This document shows positions 51,474-60,498 of a DNA stretch of 64,000 bases, piece by piece. The stretch's first letter is position 1, and each line of letters begins with the position of its first letter. A program made the translations under genes and the position numbers. Origin of the DNA: DASUBV01 sp036510065 (lineage in GTDB: Bacteria; Actinomycetota; Actinomycetes; Streptosporangiales; Streptosporangiaceae); NCBI GenBank assembly GCA_036510065.1, contig DATCEO010000017.1:70813-134812 (forward strand). The letters are read 5' to 3'. The notes beneath the pieces were generated by a model that was given only the letters and a program-made list of their open reading frames with translations, was not told the origin of the DNA and did no database searches.

Positions 51474-52984
51474 CGGGAGACCTTTCGCAGAGGCGGCGAG
51501 GCGGGAGCCCGCGGCGAGGGGGGCAGCTGGTTGATGGCATGGTCGCTGGTGGCCCACAGGTACTGGACCGCGTAGGCGCGCCAGGGCCGCCATGCGGCCG
51601 ATCGCTGCGCGAGCGCCGCCGGGGTGGCGGGCAGGCCCAGCTCGCGGGCCGCGGCCCGGACGCCGAGATCGGTGGCGGCGAACGCGTCGGGGTCGCCCAG
51701 GCCGCGCATCGCGATGGTCTCTACCGTCCACGGCCCGATGCCCGGCAGCGCCGCCAGCCGCAGCCGGGCTTCCTGCCAGTCCCCGCCGGGGCTCAGGTCG
51801 ATGCGGCCCGCGGCCAGGGCGGCGGCCAGCACGGCGAACGACTCCCGGCGCGAGCGGGGCACCGCCAGCGCGGCCGGGTCGGCCGCGGCCAGCGCGGCCG
51901 GGTCGGGAAACAGCCGGCTCAGGCCGCCTGCCGGGTCAGCCACGGGCTCGCCGTACGCGGCGGCCAGCCGGGCCGCATGGGTCCGGGCGGCGGCCGTGGA
52001 CACCTGCTGGCCAAGCACCGCTCGCACCGCGAACTCCGGCGCGTCCACGGTGCCGGGCACGCGCCGGCCGGGTGCCTTGCGGACCAGCGTCGCGAGTACC
52101 GGGTCGCTGCTCAGCAGGTCGGCCACGGCGTCCGGGTCGGCGTCCAGGTCGAGGAGTCGGCGGCACCGGCTGATCGCGGTGGCCAGGTCACGCAGGTCGG
52201 CCAGCGAGAGCTGGCAGCCGATATGGTCGGCCATCGGGCGCAGCGTCACCACGCCCGGCCCGCGCGGAAGCCGCAGCGTCCGGCGGTAGGCGCCGTCCCG
52301 CCACTCCTCCACCCCGGCCACCGCGGTGGCCGCCAGGTGGCCGAACAGGTTGTCCGGGCACAGCGGGGCCCGGAACGGCAGCCGCAGGCAGAGCACTCCG
52401 GGCGACGGCGCCGGGTGGCCCCGCGCGGCGCGGCGGCGCAGCTCGCCCGGGGTCAGGGCGAAGACCTCGCGGACGGTGTCGTTGAACGTCCTGATGCTGG
52501 CAAAGCCCGCCGCGAAGGCGACCTCGCCCAGCGGCACGGCCGTGGTCTCGATCAGCAGCCGGGCCGTCTGCGCTCGCTGGGCCCGGGCCAGGGCGAGCGG
52601 CCCGGCCCCCAGCTCGGCGAGCAGCTGCCGCTCCAGCTGGCGGACGCTGTAGCCGAGCCGCCGGGCCAGGCCGGGGACGCCGTCGGCGTCGATGACCCCG
52701 TCGGCGATCAGCCGCATGGCCCGCGCCACCAGGTCGGCCCGCACGTTCCACTCGGGCGATCCCGGGCTGGCGTCCGGCCGGCACCGCTTGCAGGCCCGGA
52801 ACCCGGCCTGCTGGGCGGCCGCCGCGCTGGGGAAGAAACGCATGTTCTCCGGCCGGGGAGGCATCGCCGGGCAGCTCGGCCGGCAGTAGATCCCGGTGGT
52901 GAGCACGGCCGTGAAGAACCAGCCATCGAACCGGGCGTCCTTAGACTGAACCGCCCGCACGCACCGCTCCACGTCTTCATGCAT
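51470..52984 (-). CDS. alkA: Ada-type regulator fused to AlkA 3-methyladenine DNA glycosylase
   Basis: This 504-residue fusion has three parts. The first is an Ada metal-binding domain with Cys34, Cys38, Cys65 and Cys68 (IYCRPSCP, ACKRCRP), where Cys34 is the methyl-phosphotriester acceptor. The second is an AraC helix-turn-helix (about 80-180, including LGEVAFAAGFASIRTFNDTV). The third is an AlkA glycosylase with helix-hairpin-helix LAALPGIGPWTVETIAMRGL and the catalytic Asp in AFAATDLGVRAA. It senses alkylated DNA, probably activates its own operon, and excises alkylated bases. ATG 52984 (MHEDVERC...) matches the start of the mycobacterial homolog; upstream in-frame starts have no homology. 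Confidence 0.95.
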   Translation of the reverse strand: MHEDVERCVRAVQSKDARFDGWFFTAVLTTGIYCRPSCPAMPPRPENMRFFPSAAAAQQAGFRACKRCRPDASPGSPEWNVRADLVARAMRLIADGVIDADGVPGLARRLGYSVRQLERQLLAELGAGPLALARAQRAQTARLLIETTAVPLGEVAFAAGFASIRTFNDTVREVFALTPGELRRRAARGHPAPSPGVLCLRLPFRAPLCPDNLFGHLAATAVAGVEEWRDGAYRRTLRLPRGPGVVTLRPMADHIGCQLSLADLRDLATAISRCRRLLDLDADPDAVADLLSSDPVLATLVRKAPGRRVPGTVDAPEFAVRAVLGQQVSTAAARTHAARLAAAYGEPVADPAGGLSRLFPDPAALAAADPAALAVPRSRRESFAVLAAALAAGRIDLSPGGDWQEARLRLAALPGIGPWTVETIAMRGLGDPDAFAATDLGVRAAARELGLPATPAALAQRSAAWRPWRAYAVQYLWATSDHAINQLPPSPRAPASPPLRKVSR

Positions 52985-53132
52985 GAGTCCAGCGTCCAGC
53001 TTTCGCATCGATGACGCTAGCGAGAATGCGACACGACGGCTCCAGTCACGCTGGCCAGGGACTAGATGTCGCAAAACCGCTATCCAGCTCCCGGCCTGGC
53101 GGGTCGACCTGTCGCAATGTTCTTTCGGATTT

Positions 53133-53144
53133 GGCAAATTTGCC
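53133..53144. promoter_or_regulatory. Palindromic operator ahead of the TetR gene
   Basis: GGCAAATTTGCC is a perfect 12-bp palindrome, 29 bp before the ATG of the TetR-family gene and in a conspicuously AT-rich stretch between it and alkA. TetR proteins usually bind such sites, so it is the likely autoregulatory operator, possibly also governing the ABC exporter downstream. Confidence 0.6.
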
Positions 53145-53173
53145 TAACACGCAGATTCTTGTAGGCTACTGCC

Positions 53174-53908
53174 ATGACGGCTGACGCGCCCCCGGACTCC
53201 GCCGGCCCCGGCCTGCGCGAGCGCAAGAAGCGCGCCACCCGGCAGGCCCTCGGCGCGGCGGCCATGCGGCTCGCAATCGAGCGCGGCCTGGAGAACGTGC
53301 TGATTGAGGACATCGCGGCCGCGGCCGACGTCTCGCCGCGGACGTTCAGCAACTACTTCGCCAGCAAGTACGAGGCCATCTGCGCCCTGGCGCTGGACCG
53401 GTCGGTCGCGATCGGGGAGGCGCTGCGCGAGCGGCCGGCGGGGGAGAGCCTGTGGGACGCGGTCCGGCAGGCGGTCCTGGAGGTGTACGCCCGTGGCAGC
53501 GTGGCGCCGGACCCCGAGCTCGTCGCGGGCATCCGGCTCGTCACCAGCTCGCCCGTGCTGCGTGGCGAGTATCTCAAGGCCCTGGCTCTCATGCAGTACG
53601 AGCTGGCCGACGCCCTGACCGACCGCGCGGGAAGCATGACGGTCCCGGCGGAGGGGCCGCTGTTCATGCGCGGGTTCGCCGCCGCGGTGACGGCGGTCGT
53701 GCAGGCCGCCACCGAGCGCTGGCTGTACGCCGACCCGCCCGTGCCGCTCACCCCGGTGATCGAGGACGCGCTGCGCGAGCTCGCCACCGGCATGCGCGCC
53801 GTCCTGCCGGCCCCGACCCGGCTGGCCCCCACCACCCAGCCCGCCCTCACCTCGCCGGCCCTCACCCAGCCGGAAAATGCCGTGCCGTCAGTGGCCGACT
53901 CCGGCTAG
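53174..53908 (+). CDS. TetR-family transcriptional regulator
   Basis: This 244-residue regulator has an N-terminal TetR domain: LRERKKRATRQALGAAAMRL, then helix-turn-helix VLIEDIAAAADVSPRTFSNY and FASKYEAICALALDR. The C-terminal region fits MftR-like TetR proteins (a dimerising helical domain). A Pro/Thr-rich disordered tail of about 35 residues ends the protein. It lies 121 bp before a two-gene ABC exporter on the same strand and behind a 12-bp palindrome. This is the standard arrangement for a drug- or metabolite-responsive exporter repressor. Confidence 0.9.
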   Translation: MTADAPPDSAGPGLRERKKRATRQALGAAAMRLAIERGLENVLIEDIAAAADVSPRTFSNYFASKYEAICALALDRSVAIGEALRERPAGESLWDAVRQAVLEVYARGSVAPDPELVAGIRLVTSSPVLRGEYLKALALMQYELADALTDRAGSMTVPAEGPLFMRGFAAAVTAVVQAATERWLYADPPVPLTPVIEDALRELATGMRAVLPAPTRLAPTTQPALTSPALTQPENAVPSVADSG

Positions 53909-54029
53909 CGTGGCGCTGCTGCGGCTGCCGCACCGGCCCTGATTTCTCGCGCGCCCCGCCACCTAGTCAGCACCCGCCTCGTCCTGTCTGACTCGCCCAG
54001 CCCACCCGAACCGCCCGGAAAGCCGCCTC

Positions 54030-55766
54030 ATGCTGATCCGCCTCCTGCGCGCCTACCTGCGTCCCTATCGCCGGCCGATCACGGCGGTCGTCGTGCTGCA
54101 GCTCGTGCAGTCCCTGGCGACGCTGTACCTGCCCACGCTGAACGCCGACATCATCGACAACGGCGTGATCACCGGTAACACCCACTACATCCTGCGGACC
54201 GGCGCCATCATGCTGGCCGTGACCGTCGTGCAGATCATCTGCGCGGTGGGCGCCGTCTACTTCGGGGCCCGCACCGCCATGGCGCTCGGCCGCGACGTGC
54301 GGGGCGCGGTCTTCAGCCGGGTCCAGGCGTTCTCCGCGCGGGAGGTGGGCCGCTTCGGCACCCCGTCGCTGATCACCCGGACCACCAACGACGTGCAGCA
54401 GGTGCAGATGCTGGCGGTGATGACCTTCACGCTGCTGGTATCGGCGCCGATCATGTGCGTCGGCGGCATCATCCTGGCCCTCAACCAGAACGTGCCGCTG
54501 TCCTCGCTGCTGCTGGTGGCGGTGCCGGCGCTGGGCATCATCGTCACACTGATCATCCGGCGGATGCGCCCGCTGTTCCGGCTGATGCAGGTGCGCATCG
54601 ACGAGATCAACCGGGTGCTCCGCGAGCAGATCAGCGGCGTCCGGGTGATCCGGGCCTTCGTGCGCGACGGCCAGGAGCGCGAGCGGTTCAGCACCGCCAA
54701 CTCCGAGCTGTTCGACGTGTCGCTGGGCGTCGGCAGGCTGATCGCGCTGATGTTCCCGTCGGTCATGCTGGTGCTCAACCTGTCCAGCATCGCCGTGCTG
54801 TGGTTCGGCGGTCACCTCGTGGCCAGCGGCAGCATGCAGATCGGCGCGCTGACCGCGTTCCTCAGCTACCTGCTGCAGATCCTCATGTCGGTCATGATGG
54901 CCACCTTCGTGTTCATGATGGTGCCCCGGGCCGAGGTTAGCTCCGAGCGGATCATGGAAGTTCTCGACACCGATCCGGACCTGCCGCGCCCGGTCCGGCC
55001 GGTGACCACCCTCACCGGCCACGGGCACCTGGAGCTGCGCGACGTCGAGTTCCGTTATCCCGGCGCGGAGAAACCGGTGCTGTCGGGCGTCAGCCTGGAT
55101 GCGCGGCCCGGCGAGGTCACGGCGGTCATCGGCGGCACGGGCAGCGGCAAGACCGCGCTGCTCAGCCTGATCCCGCGGCTGGTCGACGTCACCGGGGGCG
55201 CGGTGCTCATCGACGGCGTGGACGTCCGCGAGCTCGACCCGGCCCTGCTGTCGGACCTGATCGGGCTGGTGCCGCAGAAGCCGTACCTGTTCTCCGGGAC
55301 CGTGGCCACGAACCTGCGCTACGGCAACCAGGCCGCCACCGACGAGGGCCTGTGGCACGCCCTGGAGACCTCGCAGGCGCGCGAGTTCGTCGAGCAGATG
55401 CCCGGCGCCCTGGATGCCCTCATCGCGCAGGGCGGCACGAACGTGTCCGGCGGGCAGCGGCAGCGGCTGGCCATCGCCCGGGCCCTGGTCCACCGGCCGG
55501 AGATCTACCTGTTCGACGACTCGTTCTCGGCCCTGGACTACGCCACCGACGCCCGGCTGCGGGCCGCGCTGGCGGCCGAGACGGCGCAGGCCACGGTGCT
55601 CATCGTCGCGCAGCGGGTGGCCACGATCCGGCACGCCGATCGCATCATCGTGCTCGAGGCGGGCCGGGTCGTCGCCTCCGGGACGCACGCCGACCTGATG
55701 CAGGCCAACGAGACCTACCGGGAGATCGTGCTCTCGCAGCTGACCGAGCAGGAGGCAGCGGCATGA
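54030..55766 (+). CDS. ABC exporter half-transporter with degenerate ATP site
   Basis: This 578-residue protein has a six-helix exporter domain (about 1-320) followed by an ATPase domain. The ATPase has Walker A GGTGSGKT (368-375), signature NVSGGQRQRLAIARAL, and Walker B LFDDSFSALD where the catalytic Glu is replaced by Asp497. That change marks the non-hydrolysing site of heterodimeric exporters such as TM287/288. Its partner is the next gene, whose ATG overlaps this stop by 4 bp. The pair should export a lipid, peptide or drug; the substrate is not evident. Confidence 0.92.
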   Translation: MLIRLLRAYLRPYRRPITAVVVLQLVQSLATLYLPTLNADIIDNGVITGNTHYILRTGAIMLAVTVVQIICAVGAVYFGARTAMALGRDVRGAVFSRVQAFSAREVGRFGTPSLITRTTNDVQQVQMLAVMTFTLLVSAPIMCVGGIILALNQNVPLSSLLLVAVPALGIIVTLIIRRMRPLFRLMQVRIDEINRVLREQISGVRVIRAFVRDGQERERFSTANSELFDVSLGVGRLIALMFPSVMLVLNLSSIAVLWFGGHLVASGSMQIGALTAFLSYLLQILMSVMMATFVFMMVPRAEVSSERIMEVLDTDPDLPRPVRPVTTLTGHGHLELRDVEFRYPGAEKPVLSGVSLDARPGEVTAVIGGTGSGKTALLSLIPRLVDVTGGAVLIDGVDVRELDPALLSDLIGLVPQKPYLFSGTVATNLRYGNQAATDEGLWHALETSQAREFVEQMPGALDALIAQGGTNVSGGQRQRLAIARALVHRPEIYLFDDSFSALDYATDARLRAALAAETAQATVLIVAQRVATIRHADRIIVLEAGRVVASGTHADLMQANETYREIVLSQLTEQEAAA

Positions 55767-57817
55767 GCGGGCGCCCAGGCGCCGGGAGCAACGGCGCCGG
55801 GAATAACGGCGCCGGGAGCAGCAACGGCGAGGTAACGGGAGTGGGGGAGCGGGCCACCCCGAAGCGCGGGCCCGGCCCGGCAGGCGGCATGGGTCCCGGC
55901 CGCGGGCCGGCCGCGTTCATGGGGGGCCGGTCCACGGAGAAGTCGCTGGACTTCCGCGGGTCCAGCCGCCGGCTGCTGGGCACGCTGGCGCCGCAGCGCC
56001 CACTGGTGGCGGCCAGCCTGGTGCTGGCCGCCGCGGCCGTCACCCTGTCGGTCCTCGGCCCCTGGCTGCTCGGCCGCGCCACCAACCTGATCTTCTCGGG
56101 CGTGGTCAGCCGCCAGATCCCGGCCGGCGTCAGCCAGGCCCAGATGGTGGCCCGGCTGCGCCGGGAGGGTCACGGCACGCAGGCCGACATGCTGGCAGCG
56201 ATGCACGTCGTGGCCGGCCAGGGCATCAACTTCGATCAGGTCGGCCGGGTGCTACTCCTGGTCCTGGTGGTCTACCTCGGATCGTCGGCCTGCACCCTGA
56301 TCCAGGGCCGGCTGACCGCGAAGATCGTGCAGCGGCTGGTGTTCCGGCTGCGCGAGCAGGTCCAGGCCAAGCTGTCGCGGCTGCCGCTGAGCTACTTCGA
56401 CCGGCAGCCGCGCGGGGAGATCCTCAGCCGGGTCACCAACGACATCGACAACCTGGCCCAGTCCCTGCAGCAGACGCTCAGCCAGCTGGTGATCTCGCTG
56501 CTCACCATCGTCGGCGTGCTGACCGTGATGTTTGTCATCTCGCCGCTGCTGGCGCTCATCGCGCTGGTCACCGTGCCGGTCTCGGTGTTTGCGGTGGCCC
56601 GGATCGGCAAGCGGGCCCAGCCGCAGTTCGTCCGGCAGTGGTCAACGACCGGCAAGCTGAACGGGCACGTCGAGGAGATGTACACCGGCCACGCGCTGGT
56701 GAGCGTGTTCGGCCAGCGCGAGGAGTCGATGCGCACCTTCACCGAGCAGAATGAGAAGCTGTTCCAGGCCAGCTACCGGGCCCAGTTCATCTCCGGGACG
56801 ATCCAGCCGGTCATGATGTTCGTCGGGAACATCAACTACGTGCTGGTCGCCGTGGTCGGCGCGCTGCAGGTGGCCGCAGGCGCGCTGACGCTGGGCAGCG
56901 TGCAGGCGTTCATCCAGTACTCGCGGCAGTTCAGTCAGCCGCTCACCCAGGTGGCGAGCATGGCCAACCTGCTGCAGTCCGGCGTGGCGTCCGCCGAGCG
57001 GGTCTTCGCGCTGCTGGACGCCGACGAGCAGGACCCCGACCCGGCCGAGCCGGCCAGGCCCGCGGCCGTGCGCGGGCAGGTCGAGTTCCGGCACGCGTCC
57101 TTCCGGTACGACCCCGAGCGGCCGCTGATCGAGGACCTGTCCCTGTCGGTCGCGCCCGGCCAGACCGTGGCCATCGTCGGTCCCACCGGGGCCGGCAAGA
57201 CCACTCTGGTCAACCTGCTGATGCGGTTCTACGAGGTCAGCTCGGGCCAGATCCTGCTGGACGGCACGGACATCGCGTCCATGAGCCGCGACGAGCTGCG
57301 CGGGCTGACCGGCATGGTGCTGCAGGACGCCTGGCTGTTCGGCGGCACCATCGCCGACAACATCGCCTACGGCTCGGCCGGCGCGACCCGCGAGCAGGTC
57401 ATCGAGGCGGCCACGGCGACCTACGTGGACCGGTTCACCCGGACCCTGCCCGACGGGTACGAGACGGTGCTCGACGACGAGGGCGCCAACGTCAGCGCGG
57501 GGGAGCGGCAGCTGATCACGATCGCCCGCGCCTTCCTGGCCCGCCCGGCCATCCTGATCCTGGACGAGGCGACGAGCTCGGTCGACACCCGGACCGAGGT
57601 CCTGATCCAGCGGGCGATGAGCTCACTGCGGCAGGGCCGGACCAGCTTCGTCATCGCGCACCGGCTGTCCACGATCCGCGACGCCGACCTGATCCTGGTC
57701 ATGGAGTCCGGGCAGATCGTCGAGCAGGGCACGCACGAGGAACTGCTGGCGGCCGACGGCGCCTACGCGCGGCTGTACGCGGCGCAGTTCGCGCAGGCGG
57801 TAGCGGCCGTCGATTAG
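55763..57817 (+). CDS. ABC exporter half-transporter with canonical ATP site
   Basis: This 684-residue partner of the preceding protein begins with a disordered leader of about 65 residues that contains Gly-Ala-Gly-Ser/Asn-Asn repeats. The exporter membrane domain follows, with an unusually long first external loop near 105-150. The ATPase domain has Walker A GPTGAGKTT, signature NVSAGERQLITIARAF, Walker B LILDEATSSVD with the catalytic Glu602, and the switch His in VIAHRLSTI. It therefore supplies the hydrolysing site of the heterodimer. The frame remains open far upstream inside the previous gene, but ATG 55763 with GGAGG just before it is the clear start. Confidence 0.92.
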   Translation: MSGRPGAGSNGAGNNGAGSSNGEVTGVGERATPKRGPGPAGGMGPGRGPAAFMGGRSTEKSLDFRGSSRRLLGTLAPQRPLVAASLVLAAAAVTLSVLGPWLLGRATNLIFSGVVSRQIPAGVSQAQMVARLRREGHGTQADMLAAMHVVAGQGINFDQVGRVLLLVLVVYLGSSACTLIQGRLTAKIVQRLVFRLREQVQAKLSRLPLSYFDRQPRGEILSRVTNDIDNLAQSLQQTLSQLVISLLTIVGVLTVMFVISPLLALIALVTVPVSVFAVARIGKRAQPQFVRQWSTTGKLNGHVEEMYTGHALVSVFGQREESMRTFTEQNEKLFQASYRAQFISGTIQPVMMFVGNINYVLVAVVGALQVAAGALTLGSVQAFIQYSRQFSQPLTQVASMANLLQSGVASAERVFALLDADEQDPDPAEPARPAAVRGQVEFRHASFRYDPERPLIEDLSLSVAPGQTVAIVGPTGAGKTTLVNLLMRFYEVSSGQILLDGTDIASMSRDELRGLTGMVLQDAWLFGGTIADNIAYGSAGATREQVIEAATATYVDRFTRTLPDGYETVLDDEGANVSAGERQLITIARAFLARPAILILDEATSSVDTRTEVLIQRAMSSLRQGRTSFVIAHRLSTIRDADLILVMESGQIVEQGTHEELLAADGAYARLYAAQFAQAVAAVD

Positions 57818-57879
57818 CGCGGTCTACTGGCCACGGGAGCACCCCGGCCAGCAGGCCAGGGTCCGGGCCCTGGCGGCAG

Positions 57880-58458
57880 CCTGCTCCTGCTGCAGCTCGA
57901 CTTCCTCCGCCGCGCCCTGGGAGTCCTGACCCGACGGTGACCGTACCGCCGAGTTCCCCGGCCCGCTCGCAGATGGCGAGGAGCCCGACGCCGGCAGGCG
58001 CGTCCGCGGCTATCCCCACGCCGTCGTCCGCGACCGTCACTTCCAGCGCTTCCTGGCGAGATAGACGCACCAGGCACGCGCGGGCGGAAGCGTGCCTGCC
58101 GACGTTGGTGAGCAGCTCGTCAGTGATCCGGTAGGCCGCAACCTCGATGGCGGCCGGCAGGGCCGACAGCTCGCCGTCGACGACCACGGTGGTATCCGCC
58201 TCCCGGATGGCTGTGCCTGCGAGCCATCTCCCGCACCGCGCCCGCCAGGGCGAGCTCGTCTATGCTCGGCGGCCGCAGGCCGTGGACCAGGCGCCTGATT
58301 TCGCCGATGGTGGCCCTGATCTCGCCATACAGGCCCGTGGCCGCGCGCTGGGCGGTCTCCAGGTCGAGCGAGATCAGATCGGCTACCGTGCCTGCCTTCA
58401 GGGCCAGGCCGGCCAGAGTGGGTCCGAGGCCGTCGTCGCGGCGCAACCGCCGCCGCTC
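57880..58458 (-). pseudogene. Truncated, frameshifted NarL-type sensor histidine kinase
   Basis: The minus strand from 58458 reads ERRRLRRDDGLGPTLAG, the kinase H-box region in which functional proteins have RRDLHDGLGP. The Leu-His pair, with the phospho-acceptor His, is missing. The HisKA_3-like helices continue (IRATIGEIRRLVHGLRPPSI, then DELALAGAVREMARR) to about 58222. There the frame shifts, and the HATPase part follows in another frame (EADTTVVVDGELSALPAA, TDELLTNVGRHASA, VTVADDGVGIAADAPAGVGL), decaying near 57900. The sensor half is absent, and no response regulator is adjacent. It is joined directly to the phospholipase-D-like remnant, so it is a dead fragment. Confidence 0.8.
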
Positions 58459-58922
58459 TGGTGGCTGTAGGTGTACCTGGGCGAGGACCAGGCAACCTTC
58501 GCGCCGTGCGCCCGCAGGTACTGGTACGCGGCGGAGTTCTCGCTCCGTTGCCGCCCGTCCAGGATCACCCGCACGAGCGCGCCGCGCCGGGCGGCCGCGG
58601 CCAGGTCATGCTCCGCCGTGGTGTCGGCAAGTTCGTACATCGTCATGTCGACACTGTGCGCGGTGCCGTTGATGAGCCCGTAGACGCGCCCGAACCCGGC
58701 GCCCGGCTCGGTGATCAGGGAGCCGGTGCCGCCCCCCGCCACGGCCGGGGCCGCGCTCCCCGAGGCCGGCGCGGGTGCTGCCGTGCTCGCGGGGTGCGTC
58801 CCGGCCGGCGGCGTTCCGGAGATGGTGACGGCGACCGGCCGGCAGCCGGCGACCGTGAGCATCGCGGCGGCCAGGGTCACGGCGATCAGCCGGCCGGCGG
58901 CCGGGGGACTGGCGGGGGCCAC
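58398..58922 (-). pseudogene. Phospholipase D-like lipoprotein gene truncated in its catalytic motif
   Basis: From GTG 58922 (AAGGGA 6 bp before it) the product has a lipoprotein signal (LAAAMLTVAGC), a Thr/Pro/Ala-rich tether and the opening of a PLD-like domain (MTMYELADTTAEHDLAAAAR, ALVRVILDGRQRSENSAAYQ, HGAKVAWSSPRYTYSHQ). The HKD motif should read His-x-Lys-x4-Asp, but the text breaks right after His-Gln at 58459. It then runs out of frame through histidine-kinase DNA to a stop at 58398. No second HKD half exists. The open frame could still give a secreted 174-residue stub. Confidence 0.75.
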
Positions 58923-59048
58923 GGGAGATCCCTTCGTCGGGGGCCGCGCCGGCCGGGCGCCCGGCGCTGTCGCCCCCGCCGTACCCGCCAGGCGCAAAGC
59001 AAGCATGGTCGCCAGCCCGTCGCGGGCGGCGCGCCGCGGCCGCCGGGG

Positions 59049-60452
59049 CTAGGGACGGCCCGGCCGGATGTTGTGATTCAGGTGGAAGACGTTGAGCGGG
59101 TCGTAAGCGTTCTTGACCGCCGTCAGGCGGGCCAGCTTGGCGGCCGTGTAGGCCCGGCGGACGCCCTCGGAGCCCTCATCGCTGAGCGCGTTGACGTACA
59201 CGCCGCTGGCGAAGCGGTCGAGCGCCGCGGCGGAGCGCCGGACGGCTGCCTGGCGGGCCTGGTCCTCGGCGGGGTCGGTCCAGCGAGTTCCGGTGCCGTA
59301 CTCCAGCAGCGCGTTCCGGTGGCTGAACGCCGAGTCCGCGTCGGCGACGTCGGCGATCGCCCCGCCGTAGGCCTGCAGCCCGGCACTGGGCAGCAGCTCG
59401 CCGCGGGCCCCGCGGGCCCCGCGGGCCCCGCGCGACAGGAACGCCTCGATTGCCTCGTCGGGGAACTGCCGCAGGTAGTGGCCCTTGGCGTAGCGGCGCA
59501 GCGCGTGGCGGCCCAAGGTGTCGTCCTGGCTCTGCAGCTCCAGGTAGGACGGCTCGGATACCCGCTCGGTGACCGGGCGCCCGAGGGCGCGCATCGCCGG
59601 GAGCAGCCGCCGGCCGGCCGCTGGCGGCCCGGCCCAGACAAACCCGGCGGTGAGCAGGCCGTCCTGGCCGATCGAGGCGGTCAGCGTCGCCTGCCGCGGC
59701 GCAGCGGCGAGCTGGTCCCGCCAGCCGCGCAGCGCCCGGGCCGCCTGCCCGGGCGCGAATGTGTACTCGGCCACGAGAGTCTCGGTGCCGACCGGGTGCA
59801 GCCGGAACTCGAACTCGGTCACGATACCGAAGTTGCCGCCCCCGCCGCGCAGGCCCCAGAACAGGTCCGGGTGCTCGGCGGCGCTGGCCCGCAGCACGTC
59901 CCCGTCGGCGGTCACCACCTGGTACGAGGCCACGTTGTCACAGGCCAGGCCATACTGGCGGGCGAGCCAGCCCATCCCGCCGCCCAGCGTCAGGCCGCCG
60001 ACGCCGGTGTGCGAGACATTCCCGGCGGTCGTGGCCAGGCCGCAGCGCTGGGCCGCGCGGTCCAGGGCGCCCAGCAGGGCGCCCCCCTGGACCAGGGCCC
60101 GGCGGCCGCCCAGGTCGACCCGGGCCGCGCCCATCGGGGTGAGGTCGATCATGAGCCCGTCCGCGGGCACGGCCAGTCCCGGGGCGCTGTGGCCGCCGCA
60201 CCGGACGCCGATCTCCAGGTCGAGGTCGCGGGCGGCCCGGACCGCCGTTACCACGTCCGGAACGCTCGCGCAGCGGATGATCATGCGCGGTCGCCGGTCG
60301 ACCATCGCGTTCCAGACGGTCCGCGCGGTGTCGTACCCGGCCTGGCCCGGCAGGAGCAGCTGGCCGCCCAGCCGCCCCCGGAGGCGGCTGGCCGCCCTGG
60401 CGTGTGTCGTGGTCGGGGTTCGTGATGCTGGGGTCATCGTGGCTGTGGTCAT
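59049..60452 (-). CDS. FAD-binding oxidoreductase (6-hydroxynicotine oxidase / berberine-bridge-like)
   Basis: This 467-residue flavoenzyme has the PCMH fold: RCGGHSAPGLA, with His88 as the likely covalent FAD link; the FAD-binding loop VSHTGVGGLTLGGGMGWLAR; a substrate domain; and a C-terminal BBE segment NAYDPLNVFHLNHNIRPG. Only one covalent attachment is expected, since the second Cys of bicovalent enzymes is absent. It should oxidise a small alcohol, amine or sugar with oxygen. A Gly-Ala-Arg repeat near residues 345-354 comes from a 9-bp DNA repeat. It is divergent from the MocR regulator, with only 46 bp between the starts. Confidence 0.9.
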   Translation of the reverse strand: MTTATMTPASRTPTTTHARAASRLRGRLGGQLLLPGQAGYDTARTVWNAMVDRRPRMIIRCASVPDVVTAVRAARDLDLEIGVRCGGHSAPGLAVPADGLMIDLTPMGAARVDLGGRRALVQGGALLGALDRAAQRCGLATTAGNVSHTGVGGLTLGGGMGWLARQYGLACDNVASYQVVTADGDVLRASAAEHPDLFWGLRGGGGNFGIVTEFEFRLHPVGTETLVAEYTFAPGQAARALRGWRDQLAAAPRQATLTASIGQDGLLTAGFVWAGPPAAGRRLLPAMRALGRPVTERVSEPSYLELQSQDDTLGRHALRRYAKGHYLRQFPDEAIEAFLSRGARGARGARGELLPSAGLQAYGGAIADVADADSAFSHRNALLEYGTGTRWTDPAEDQARQAAVRRSAAALDRFASGVYVNALSDEGSEGVRRAYTAAKLARLTAVKNAYDPLNVFHLNHNIRPGRP

Positions 60453-60475
60453 GATCCGAGCCTGACAGGAATCGG

Positions 60476-60486
60476 TATCCGCGATA
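60476..60486. promoter_or_regulatory. Dyad in the MocR / oxidoreductase divergent promoter
   Basis: TATCCGCGATA (TATC-CGC-GATA) is a perfect small inverted repeat at the centre of the 46-bp spacer between the two divergent starts. Both promoters must overlap it, so it is a candidate site for the MocR regulator. Confidence 0.45.
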
Positions 60487-60498
60487 AGGTCCGATCCG

